Shown: piece by piece, positions 7,811 through 14,681 of the stretch | Numbering within the stretch: position 1 is the stretch's first letter | Layout: each line of letters opens with the position of its first letter | Assembly (NCBI GenBank): GCA_017463205.1 | Contig: JAFTPQ010000050.1 | Coordinates: 1 to 37,434 of the forward strand | Direction of reading: 5' to 3' | DNA from: Clostridia bacterium | GTDB lineage: Bacteria; Bacillota; Clostridia; Christensenellales; Borkfalkiaceae | DNA length: 37,434 nt | The notes under the pieces: model-generated | Databases searched by the model: none | Seen by the model: only the letters and a program-made list of their open reading frames with translations | Told to the model about the DNA's origin: nothing | Made by a program: the position numbers and the translations under genes

Positions 7811-8119
7811 GTGAAGTTTGCCTGCGGCAAGTGAAATTTGTCTGACGACAAGTGAAGTTCGCCTATGGCGAGTGAAGTTTTGCCTGACGGCAAAGTTGTG
7901 GCTGGGATTTATAATGAGCAACGACAAGCGTTGCCATAACTGCTTCGCAGTAGTGGCGCAAGCAAAGCTTGCTTAAATTGGGCTTTACTTTCGTGGGCTC
8001 TGCCCACACCCGCAAGAAACTGAGTTTCTTGACTTCCTGTTGGGGAACGATAAGTTTATTAATATCAATAAAGAAAGATAGAAAGACAAGATCCAACGGA
8101 ACGTTGGTTGGTTAGAGGT
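7811..8119 (+). repeat. Hairpin-cassette repeat, copy B
   Basis: The cleanest copy. Four tandem gtgaagtt/gtgaaatt-headed units occupy 7811-7894, with mini-stems GCC/GGC, GTC/GAC, CGCC/GGCG and TTGCC/GGCAA. Then follow gttgtggctgggatttataa, GCAACG/CGTTGC, CTGC/GCAG, GCAAGC/GCTTGC, GTGGGC/GCCCAC, AAGAAACT/AGTTTCTT, gacttcctgttgggg, an AT-rich loop, the purine spacer gaaagatagaaagacaagat, and the terminal CCAACG/CGTTGG. The right end (ttggttagaggta) overlaps the last codons of the minus-strand SLOG gene and is identical at the end of copy G. With the dnaN promoter this accounts for the gap 7606-8111. Confidence 0.88.
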
Positions 8120-8612
8120 AGTAAATGGGTTTATCCGGGTAGCGTTTTTTACAGTACCCGACCGTGAACGCCGCGCCGCCCGTACTCTTTATACAATACG
8201 CCAATACGACGTCCGCTCGATCCACCATATACCGATCGCGTACCTGCATACACCCGCGATAATAATATGCACTCATCATCACCTGCTCGTCCGCAGCTTT
8301 CACAATATCCACATATCGCTGTTTGTCCTCTGCCGAAAAATTCTTTTCTTGCCCGTAGCAGGGAATACACACCACCAGCTTAATGTCGGAATACCGTCCT
8401 TTTAACGCTATCACAGCCTCTGCCGCCAATAAATCGAACCCCATCGCAACTCCGTTGTAAAAGGTCTTCGCGCCGAGCTGTATCAGTTGCTCGACGGCGT
8501 TTATCACCCGTTCTTTCGTGATCCCTTCTTCCAATGTTCGATGCCCCGTAAATGCGCAAGACGTTATATTTGTTTCCTTTTGCTCCGCAGACGATATCCA
8601 TAATTGTTCCAT
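8112..8612 (-). CDS. YpsA-like SLOG-superfamily protein (DUF1273-type)
   Basis: 166 residues. The N-terminal SCAFTGHRTL and the later FYNGVAMGFDLLAAEAVIAL match the YpsA/YspA group of the SLOG superfamily, Rossmann-like folds thought to bind nucleotides or nucleotide-derived ligands. The central part has VVCIPCYGQEKNFS, and the end has DRYMVDRADVVLAYC followed by GGAAFTVGYCKK, a typical SLOG arrangement. YpsA has been linked to cell division and stress in Bacillus; the role here is unknown. A consensus promoter ends so close to the ATG that the transcript appears leaderless. The last two codons and the stop fall in sequence shared with repeat copy G, so the 3' end may derive from the repeat. 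Confidence 0.8.
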   Translation of the reverse strand: MEQLWISSAEQKETNITSCAFTGHRTLEEGITKERVINAVEQLIQLGAKTFYNGVAMGFDLLAAEAVIALKGRYSDIKLVVCIPCYGQEKNFSAEDKQRYVDIVKAADEQVMMSAYYYRGCMQVRDRYMVDRADVVLAYCIKSTGGAAFTVGYCKKRYPDKPIYYL

Positions 8613-8621
8613 AACTTCTAT

Positions 8622-8650
8622 ACTATATCACACTTTTTTGATTTTGTCAA
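8622..8650 (-). promoter_or_regulatory. Promoter of the SLOG gene (leaderless)
   Basis: On the minus strand, TTGACA (8650-8645), a 17-nt spacer and TATAGT (8627-8622). The expected start near 8615 is only 2-3 nt before the ATG at 8612, leaving no room for a ribosome site. Confidence 0.75.
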
Positions 8651-8664
8651 GATTTGAGAATAAA

Positions 8665-9076
8665 GTGAAGTTTTGTAGAGTGGTGAAGTTGTGGCAGGGA
8701 TTTATAACGAGATACACTCCACGCGGTCGTTTTACTCCCTTGGGGCGCTCGCAAGCTCGCTATTCCGTCACTCCGTTCCTTACGGTATGACAGGATGGGG
8801 AACGATACGGTTACACTTCCCAACAACGAAAGATAGAAAGATGCGATCCAACGGAACGTTGGTGACTGCTTCGCAGTAGTGGCGCAAGCAAAGCTTGCTT
8901 AAGTGGGCTACTCTTTTTGTGGGCTCTGCCCACACCCGCAAGAAACTGAGTTTCTTGACTTCCTGTTGGGAAACGATACCGTTATTAATATCAGTAACGA
9001 AAGATAGAAAGTCAAGGTCAAGCGGAACGCTTGCGACAACGGAAGATAGAAAAGACATGATCCAACGGAACGTTGG
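8665..9076 (+). repeat. Hairpin-cassette repeat, copy C (next to oriC)
   Basis: Starts with a degenerate gtgaagtt pair and gttgtggcagggatttataa. It then inserts a module absent from copy B: gagatacactccacgcggtc, gcgctcgcaagctcgctatt and a CCGT/ACGG hairpin before gtatgac. Terminal-type palindromes occur at about 8850 and 9062, and a variant CAAGCG/CGCTTG lies between them near 9019. The right end is only about 40 bp from the oriC triplet track. No gene is seen. Confidence 0.85.
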
Positions 9077-9099
9077 TGGAGGGGAGAAATAGGATAGAT

Positions 9100-9381
9100 T
9101 AGTTTAATAAATAATATTAGTAGTAGTATTAGTAGTGTCGGTGGAATTGTGGATACAATACTTTTTTTAATCCAAGAAACCCTTTAAAATCCTCATTGTT
9201 CTCCCATTTATATTTCTGTGGACAACCCCTCTTTTTTGTGTGGATAAAATTGTGGATTCTTTGTGGAATTGTTGATCGTTTTTGATGCTTTGTTTATTTT
9301 TAAATTTATTTTTATACATATTTTCTGAATAATTATAAAGTTTTACGAGTTATCCACAAAGGTTATCCACAGTGTGGATAA
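9100..9381. other. Chromosomal replication origin, oriC
   Basis: Perfect DnaA boxes are TTATCCACA at 9350-9358 and 9363-9371 (plus) and TGTGGATAA at 9239-9247 and 9373-9381 (minus). Near-matches lie at 9148-9156, 9217-9225, 9251-9259 and 9262-9270. Between the clusters, 9280-9345 is very AT-rich. The gap 8613-9531 holds only the SLOG promoter, repeat copy C, this region and the rsmG promoter. Gene orientation largely switches here from minus on the left to plus on the right, as expected for bidirectional replication. dnaA is not adjacent. Confidence 0.92.
9112..9156 (-). promoter_or_regulatory. Candidate basal unwinding element with DnaA-trios
   Basis: Plus-strand triplets TAG TAG TAG TAT TAG TAG run in phase from 9118 to 9135. 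A GC-richer spacer follows, then a near-perfect minus-orientation box (9148-9156). On the minus strand the order is box, GC-rich spacer, CTA-type trios, as described for the Bacillus subtilis origin unwinding region. Confidence 0.7.
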
Positions 9382-9492
9382 CTTAATACACAGATAGGTG
9401 GAAAACTTTGTAAAAACAGGAAGAATAAAGGCGAAAAAATTGCATATTTTAAAGGAAAGAAAAGGAAAAATACAAAAGCGTAACAAAAAAGA

Positions 9493-9521
9493 TTGCCATT
9501 TTCTGTAAGAAGTGGTATAAT
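9493..9521 (+). promoter_or_regulatory. Promoter of rsmG (near-leaderless)
   Basis: TTGCCA (9493-9498), a 17-nt spacer and TATAAT (9516-9521). The expected start near 9528 is about 4 nt before the first in-frame ATG downstream of the promoter (9532). Confidence 0.75.
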
Positions 9522-9531
9522 AAAAAACGCT

Positions 9532-10227
9532 ATGAAAATACGGGATATACAAACGATTTTACAAAACGAGATCATGGGCGAAAAACGTGAGAAATTCGAA
9601 ACATTTCGCGCGCTTTTGTTGGAATATAACGCTCGGTATAATTTAACGACGATCTTGGAAGAAAAGGATATGTATTACAAACATTTTCTCGACAGCGCGG
9701 CTGGCGTCGATCTGTTTCAACAAAACGCGCGCGTTGTGGAGATCGGTTCGGGCGCGGGATTTCCGTCGATGGTGTTAAAACTGTTACGCCCCGATCTTTC
9801 GTTCGATTTATTGGAAAGTGTTGGTAAAAAATGTGAATTTTTACGCGCGGTTGTGGATAAATTCCAACTTAAAAACGTGCATATTTATAACATTCGTGCG
9901 GAAGAAGCCGCAAAAGTGGATAAATTTAGGGAAAAGTATGATTATGCAACGGCGAGGGCTGTGGCAAGAATGAACACGCTGACGGAATATTGTTTGCCGT
10001 TTGTGAAGGTGGGCGGACAGTTTATCGCATATAAAAGCGGGGATATCACCGAGATAGACGAAGCGGAAAACGCATATAAAATTTTAGGCGGAAAAAAGAA
10101 AGCCGTGTATCCTTACGCATTACCGGAAGGGTATGGCGAGCGGGTGTTGGCGGTGATCGAGAAAGTGAAACCCACGCCGTTGAAATATCCGCGCGGGCAA
10201 GGGAAAGAACGGAAAAATCCGCTGTGA
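9532..10227 (+). CDS. rsmG: 16S rRNA (guanine527-N7)-methyltransferase RsmG
   Basis: 231 residues from the ATG at 9532. The family's N-terminal helix pattern is seen in FRALLLEYNARYNLTTI and the following YYKHFLDSA. The SAM-binding motif VVEIGSGAGFPSMVLKLL lies near residues 72-89. YDYATARAVARMNTLTEYCLPFVKVGG is also characteristic, as is the C-terminal KYPRGQGKERKNPL. RsmG methylates G527 of 16S rRNA (E. coli numbering). The frame is open upstream to 9493, but that would place the start inside the promoter, so 9532 is preferred; 9574 is a further option. rsmG is a usual origin neighbour, but mnmE, mnmG and parAB are absent. It ends at a terminator shared with the convergent xre1. Confidence 0.94.
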   Translation: MKIRDIQTILQNEIMGEKREKFETFRALLLEYNARYNLTTILEEKDMYYKHFLDSAAGVDLFQQNARVVEIGSGAGFPSMVLKLLRPDLSFDLLESVGKKCEFLRAVVDKFQLKNVHIYNIRAEEAAKVDKFREKYDYATARAVARMNTLTEYCLPFVKVGGQFIAYKSGDITEIDEAENAYKILGGKKKAVYPYALPEGYGERVLAVIEKVKPTPLKYPRGQGKERKNPL

Positions 10228-10241
10228 TAAAAAAGCAAAGA

Positions 10242-10275
10242 AAAAGTTCGTTTTATCAACGAACTTTTTTCATTT
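10242..10275. terminator. Bidirectional terminator overlapping the xre1 3' end
   Basis: AAAGTTCGTT pairs with AACGAACTTT around a TTATC loop, with A and T runs on either side. The right half of the stem encodes the last residues (KKVR and stop) of xre1, so coding and terminator functions overlap. Confidence 0.85.
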
Positions 10276-11617
10276 TTATAAAGTATAACAAAACAAATAT
10301 CGCGCAATCAAGCGTCATCGCCAACAACAAACACCCTTCCAATGTTTCGATCACGTTCCATCCGTCGCTTAATGCAGGTTTTGTATACACTTTGATCGGC
10401 AATCCGTCGCCCGTTTGTGCCGTGTGAACAGTGGCGACTTCTTGGTTATTCCACACGTATTCGCAAATTTCCTCGCCGTGTTTGTTGAACAGATAATATT
10501 TTCGTTCTTCCTGTTCTTCGCCGCTCGGTTTTTCTTCGTTTTTTTCATCAGGTAAAACGATTTCTTCAAAAATTTCAGTGTTCGTGTTTCCGTTGGCGTC
10601 TTCCCACGACGAACCGTATAAAACGTCTTGCGCCATATAAGCTTTGAAATCATCGTAATTATCAAACGTTTTTGCTTTTGTAAAATTGTAAACGTTTAAA
10701 CATTCAATGCAAATCAGATACGTGATGGCAAGAACGGCAAAAACACTTATACAAGGGATGCCGACCCGTAAAAGGATCCGTTTTCGGTTTTTATTTGCTT
10801 TCTTTTGTTGATCGGTGAGCGTGATCAAACCGCGCGAAACCAATATTTTTTCGATCCATATTTTATATACGGCGAAAAGGAGAATGGAAACAACGGCAAA
10901 GGAGATTGTTGCCAATAATAACCAAGACGAAAAAGTCAAGCCCGCATATGCCGTATGAATAAATAAAAAGGGGATGGGGAGTGTATTTATCAAAATAAGA
11001 AACAGCAACGTATTTTTACAAATGCCGGCAACGTTGCGGTTGAAATCGGACACGATCGTTTTGACGGTCGTATTTTTTTGGTCGTTTTCGTCCTCGTCCG
11101 TTTCTTCCGTTTGCCGATAAAATGCGGAGTTGGTGAAACAAATTTGACAAATAACGCCTGCGAGAAAAAAGGCGAGGGACAAGCACGCTCCTAACAAGCC
11201 TCTATAAAATGCAAAATTGCAGATGACGGCAACAATGACACCTAAAAGCCCCAGACCTGCGGAAATAAAACTTTGGTTTTTATATTTGACCAAACGGAGT
11301 TTAAACAGTCTTTTTAATTGCTTTTCACTGTTTTGTTTTTGCGTAGGTTTATTTGTTTTGAGATCGGGTGGATTTTGGGTTGAATTTGGTAAAACGAAGG
11401 GGGCAGGGTTGCGTTCACCGCGTAAAAGTTCGTCGGAAGTGACTCCGAAAATATCGGCGATGACGGGGATCAGATGCAGATCGGGCGTACATTCGTCCCG
11501 CTCCCATCGACTGACGGTTTTATCCGACACAAACAATTTATCGCCGAGTTCTTTTTGCGTCATATTGTGCGATTTACGCAAGGCGGCGATGAATTTTCCA
11601 ATGGAGTTGTATTTCAT
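10256..11617 (-). CDS. Membrane-anchored XRE-family regulator (paralogue 1)
   Basis: 453 residues from the ATG at 11617, which has AAGGAGC upstream; the longer open frame runs into repeat copy D and is rejected. Residues 4-65 are a helix-turn-helix of Cro/C1 type (MTQKELGDKLFVSDKTVSRWERDE, split across helices 2 and 3). About six hydrophobic segments follow, in the regions near 120-165, 215-270 and 310-335, with another at the C-terminus near 425-445. A soluble stretch between the last TMs (LYGSSWEDANG onwards) probably faces outside. The layout suggests a membrane sensor-regulator, but its signal and targets are unknown. A paralogue lies at 23945-25276. The segment ERNPAPFVL after the HTH is encoded by the family 3 repeat. 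Confidence 0.82.
   Translation of the reverse strand: MKYNSIGKFIAALRKSHNMTQKELGDKLFVSDKTVSRWERDECTPDLHLIPVIADIFGVTSDELLRGERNPAPFVLPNSTQNPPDLKTNKPTQKQNSEKQLKRLFKLRLVKYKNQSFISAGLGLLGVIVAVICNFAFYRGLLGACLSLAFFLAGVICQICFTNSAFYRQTEETDEDENDQKNTTVKTIVSDFNRNVAGICKNTLLFLILINTLPIPFLFIHTAYAGLTFSSWLLLATISFAVVSILLFAVYKIWIEKILVSRGLITLTDQQKKANKNRKRILLRVGIPCISVFAVLAITYLICIECLNVYNFTKAKTFDNYDDFKAYMAQDVLYGSSWEDANGNTNTEIFEEIVLPDEKNEEKPSGEEQEERKYYLFNKHGEEICEYVWNNQEVATVHTAQTGDGLPIKVYTKPALSDGWNVIETLEGCLLLAMTLDCAIFVLLYFIKMKKVR
11390..11420. repeat. GC-rich coding repeat (family 3) inside xre1
   Basis: Contains gggggcagggttgcgttcac and matches the reverse complement of the copy in yyaC over about 31 nt with one difference. 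It encodes ERNPAPFVL in xre1, a different peptide from the one in yyaC because the strand is opposite. Confidence 0.65.
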
Positions 11618-11635
11618 GATTTTGCTCCTTTTTGT

Positions 11636-12185
11636 GTGAAGTTTTTTATGTTGAGTGAAGTTTGCTTCGCGAGTGAAGTTTTGCCTAACGGCAAAGTTGT
11701 GGGAATATGAAGATGGCGATAAGGTTATTAATATCGATAACGAGGGATAGATAAGGCTTGATGCAACGGAGCGTTGCTGCCTGACGACAAAGTTGTGGCT
11801 GGTATTTATAATGAGATACACTCCACGCGGTCGTTTCACTCCCTTGGGACGCTCGCAAGCTCGCTATTCCGTCACTTCGTTCCTTACGGTATGACAAGAC
11901 GGGGAACGATACGGTTACAAGTCCCAGCAACGAAAGATAAAAAGATGTGATCCAACGGAACGTTGGTGACTGCTTCGCAGTAGGGCGCAAGCAAAGCTTG
12001 CTTAATGGGGGCTTTACTTTGCAAGGGCTTCCGCCCCTGCACCCTGACAAGAAACTGAGTTTCTTGACTTCCTGTTGGGAAACGATACCGTTATTAATAT
12101 CAGTAACGAAAGATAGAAAGTCAAGGTCAAGCGGAACGCTTGCGACAACGGAAGATAGAAAAGACATGATCCAACGATACGTTGG
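11636..12185 (+). repeat. Hairpin-cassette repeat, copy D
   Basis: The longest copy. It starts with three gtgaagtt units and then gttgtgggaatatgaagatg. A GTTAT/ATAAC hairpin and a variant terminal palindrome GCAACG/CGTTGC (near 11763) precede a second internal start (gacgacaaagttgtggctgg). It then runs through the gagatacactccacgcggtc module to CTGC/GCAG, GCAAGC/GCTTGC, GGGC/GCCC and AAGAAACT/AGTTTCTT. Near its end CAAGCG/CGCTTG and a final CCAACG/CGTTGG with loop ATA instead of GAA (12173-12187) are seen. The gap 11618-12315 holds this, a terminator and nothing else seen. Confidence 0.85.
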
Positions 12186-12263
12186 TGTAGAAATTATAAC
12201 ATACTTTCGTTGAGAAAACAACCCCTAAAACCGAAAATAAATCTCTAAAAAGGCGAAAATAAC

Positions 12264-12294
12264 TGAAAAACAGACGGAAAACAAACCTTTCCGT
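12264..12294 (-). terminator. Terminator of the beta-propeller gene
   Basis: On the minus strand ACGGAAA pairs with TTTCCGT around a GGTTTGT-type loop, followed by CTGTTTTTC. It lies just beyond the TAG stop at 12316-12318. Confidence 0.65.
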
Positions 12295-12315
12295 GTTCCC
12301 CGTCTTTATTAAAAA

Positions 12316-13584
12316 CTAAATTTTATCAAATAATCCCGTTTCGGTATCCGACGGTTCTGCCTGCTCGAATACAGAATATTTCGTTTGTAACGCCCCTACT
12401 TTTAAACAAAAATCCGTGTCTAACAATTTCTTTCGTTTACTCTCTTTTCCACGGTCTTCCACAGCAAAAATATGCTTTCCGTTGGTGTATAACAACGTGT
12501 TTGTCCCGTCTTTTGTAAGCAAACAAAAATCTGCTACGCCTGAAGCCAATTCCGTTTCGATACAGTTTTTAAAATTTCCTGCCGATTGCGGCGTCAATTT
12601 TACCAATTTCCAACTGCGAGGAATAAAACCGGGATCTTCCGATTTTTTGTTCTTTTTCAACTCCTTTTCCACGTTGATCAGATTGTTATTGATGAAAATT
12701 TTTTTAGGGTCTTTTTTTCCGTTTTTCGCCATACTGCCGTCATTTGCGCCCGTTCTGCCGCCCGATATCATCGGCTTGCCTGCAAAACACATCACAAACG
12801 TGGAAATCAGCCCGATAAAAGCCTGTACAAGCCGAACGGGGATCAATAGAATATCCAAAAAAATATTCCCCTCTTGCGCGTCGTCGCCCGGTTTGCGGAT
12901 ACAATATAAATTTCCCGCTCCGTCACAGACAGGTTTTACGTATGAAAACCGTTCGTCGGAAATCACAGTTTCAATTTCCATCGATCGCAGATTTAAACGC
13001 AAAATTTCGGACGGCGTATACGTTAAAAATACGTTATTCGCATCTCTGCCTACCCCGTACGAGTTAAAAATAAGGTCCCCGTTTTCGTCAAAAGAGGGGT
13101 TTTCATCAAAACTGTCGCCGTCGGTTAAACTTTTATAATCGCCGTCGTTTTTGGAAAAAACAGCCAAATTGGCACGGACCGAATCCGTTTGCACCGTCCC
13201 TAAAATATCCCCTGTGTCATAAACGTTCAAAGACAAAAAACGAACTTCGTTGGACGTAAGAAAATGCGCTTCCGTCTTCTTTTCATCGTCCGTAAATTTA
13301 TAATATAAACCGGAAGTTTCATTGACGGAAAAGGCGTAAATCAACTTGTTTTCCTCTGTTGTCAAAGAAACGGAATGTAATGAAACGGAAACTTCTTCGT
13401 TGCGCGCTCCTTCAAAATAAAAATCGTCCGACATCATTAAATCGGTGTTTTTCTTCCATTCTCGGTTCTTTTCCGCCCGAAGCATGCTTTCCCGATAGCG
13501 CACGACGTAATCGCTGTCGTATTTTTCTATTTTTCCGTTGTTGTAAAGGCACAGTTTTTCACTGTCGGTAAACACAAATTTCAT
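12316..13584 (-). CDS. Unknown protein: PD40-like propeller with central hydrophobic segment
   Basis: Not recognised as a named family. 422 residues, starting at an ATG preceded by AAGGAAA. The N-terminal 240 residues are beta-rich and repetitive; DGDSFDENPSFDENGDLIFN resembles the PD40 blade pattern of TolB-like propellers, with YVKPVCDGAGNLYCI as another possible blade. A hydrophobic stretch at about 243-271 (ILLIPVRLVQAFIGLISTFV) could be one TM segment or hairpin. It is followed by a flexible Gly/Lys/Asn-rich linker and more beta-like sequence (TKDGTNTLLYTNGKHIFAVED). It has no signal peptide. It ends in TAG, the only other TAG in a real gene frame besides the one inside tig. Flanking intergenic regions are full of repeats. 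Confidence 0.65.
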   Translation of the reverse strand: MKFVFTDSEKLCLYNNGKIEKYDSDYVVRYRESMLRAEKNREWKKNTDLMMSDDFYFEGARNEEVSVSLHSVSLTTEENKLIYAFSVNETSGLYYKFTDDEKKTEAHFLTSNEVRFLSLNVYDTGDILGTVQTDSVRANLAVFSKNDGDYKSLTDGDSFDENPSFDENGDLIFNSYGVGRDANNVFLTYTPSEILRLNLRSMEIETVISDERFSYVKPVCDGAGNLYCIRKPGDDAQEGNIFLDILLIPVRLVQAFIGLISTFVMCFAGKPMISGGRTGANDGSMAKNGKKDPKKIFINNNLINVEKELKKNKKSEDPGFIPRSWKLVKLTPQSAGNFKNCIETELASGVADFCLLTKDGTNTLLYTNGKHIFAVEDRGKESKRKKLLDTDFCLKVGALQTKYSVFEQAEPSDTETGLFDKI

Positions 13585-13599
13585 AAAAAATTTCCTTAT

Positions 13600-13699
13600 T
13601 TCAACGCGTACATGGTATGTCTATTTTATAAAAATTATAATTCAACTCATACATGGTATGGGTGTTTGTAAACACAACTTCAACGCGTACATGGGTGCG
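13600..13699 (-). repeat. Palindromic element (family 2), three tandem copies
   Basis: Three copies of ttcaacgcgtacatggtatg or close variants, with cores centred near 13612, 13653 and 13691 (spacing 41 and 38). The third has atgggtg in place of atggtatg. They fill the gap between the propeller gene and ricT. On the minus strand they read CATACCATGTACGCGTTGAA. Confidence 0.85.
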
Positions 13700-13716
13700 T
13701 TGTTTTGTAAAAATAA

Positions 13717-14580
13717 TTATAACTCGTCCTTATCGTCGTTTTCGTCTTCTTCTTCCGCTTGTACGTTTTTCTTAAAACGCAGATCGGAAACAGGGAAGTC
13801 TTTATAGATCCAGCCGCCGTTACGATCGTCTATTTTCACTTTTGCGTTTAATTTCAACATATTGACGGATACAACGATGGCTTTCCCGTCGGGAGAAGAC
13901 ACTTCCGAACCGACTTTGGGCATCTTTTTATTGACGTCCGCATAATAATCGTTTTCATAACCCAAACAGCACATCAATCTGCCGCACAGACCGCTGATTT
14001 TGCCCGGATTTAAGGACAAACCTTGCGTTTTTGCCATTTTTACGCTTACTTTTTTAAATTCGGGCATATTGCCTGCGCAACAGCAGATCCGTCCGCAGGG
14101 CGCAATACCGCCCAAGTATTTGGTTTCGTCGCGCGTGCCGATCTGGCGTAATTCGATACGGGAATGGAAGGTTGCCGCAAGGTCTTTCACCAACTCGCGG
14201 AAATCCACGCGGGAAGCGGCGGTGAAAAAGAAAGAAATTTTACTGTTATCGAAAGAAAATTCGCAATCGATCAATTTCATATCCAAGCCGTGCTGCGCAA
14301 TTTTTTCCTTACAAATTTGGATCGCCTGCGGTTTTTTCGTTTGACAAGATTCGTAATGTTCTTTGTCTTTTTGCGTGGCGATCCGCACGATGGGTTTTAA
14401 GGGTGGAACGATCTCGTCGTCGGAAACGAAACGTTCGGGGTAAGCTACCCAAGCGTATTCGAGCCCGCGCGAGGTTTCTACGACAACGGGCATATTCCGT
14501 TCGTATACGTCGCCCGATTTCGGCGCGAAATAATACAATTTTCCGCCGTTTTTAAATTTGATAACTACTACTTTTACCAT
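13717..14580 (-). CDS. ricT: RicT (YaaT), PSP1-domain protein
   Basis: 287 residues from the ATG at 14580, which has AAGGAA upstream; an ATG seven codons earlier lacks a ribosome site. The PSP1 domain is clear: ISFFFTAASRVDFRELVKDLA, then IELRQIGTRDETKYLGG. The cysteine cluster CGRICCCA followed by SGLCGRLMCCLGYE binds Fe-S clusters in the RicAFT (YmcA-YlbF-YaaT) complex. That complex affects RNase Y-dependent mRNA maturation and sporulation or competence in Bacillus. ricA and ricF are not in the window. The C-terminus is an acidic tail. It lies downstream of holB on the same strand with a 101-nt gap, the usual Firmicute order. Confidence 0.93.
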   Translation of the reverse strand: MVKVVVIKFKNGGKLYYFAPKSGDVYERNMPVVVETSRGLEYAWVAYPERFVSDDEIVPPLKPIVRIATQKDKEHYESCQTKKPQAIQICKEKIAQHGLDMKLIDCEFSFDNSKISFFFTAASRVDFRELVKDLAATFHSRIELRQIGTRDETKYLGGIAPCGRICCCAGNMPEFKKVSVKMAKTQGLSLNPGKISGLCGRLMCCLGYENDYYADVNKKMPKVGSEVSSPDGKAIVVSVNMLKLNAKVKIDDRNGGWIYKDFPVSDLRFKKNVQAEEEDENDDKDEL

Positions 14581-14681
14581 ATATTTTTCCTTTTCGGGCA
14601 TATATTTTGCCCGATCGCGTAAAATAGACGCGCGGTTTTTTTGATCGGCGTTGTTATAAAAAACCGTTCAATAAAACCGAA

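Noticed and set aside
11618-11839. Longer N-terminus for xre1
   Set aside because: The extra 74 codons are cassette D sequence. The HTH starts right after the ATG at 11617, which has AAGGAGC.
11685-12221. Long open frames on the reverse strand of the cassettes (up to 178 codons), with recurring peptides such as PLDLVFLSF and QQEVKKLSFL
   Set aside because: They have no ribosome sites, begin inside modules and change length with module swaps. Differences between copies preserve hairpin pairing rather than codons. They are translations of the repeat.
13600-13699. CRISPR array
   Set aside because: Only three copies, imperfect repeats, spacers with their own similarity, and no cas genes in the window.
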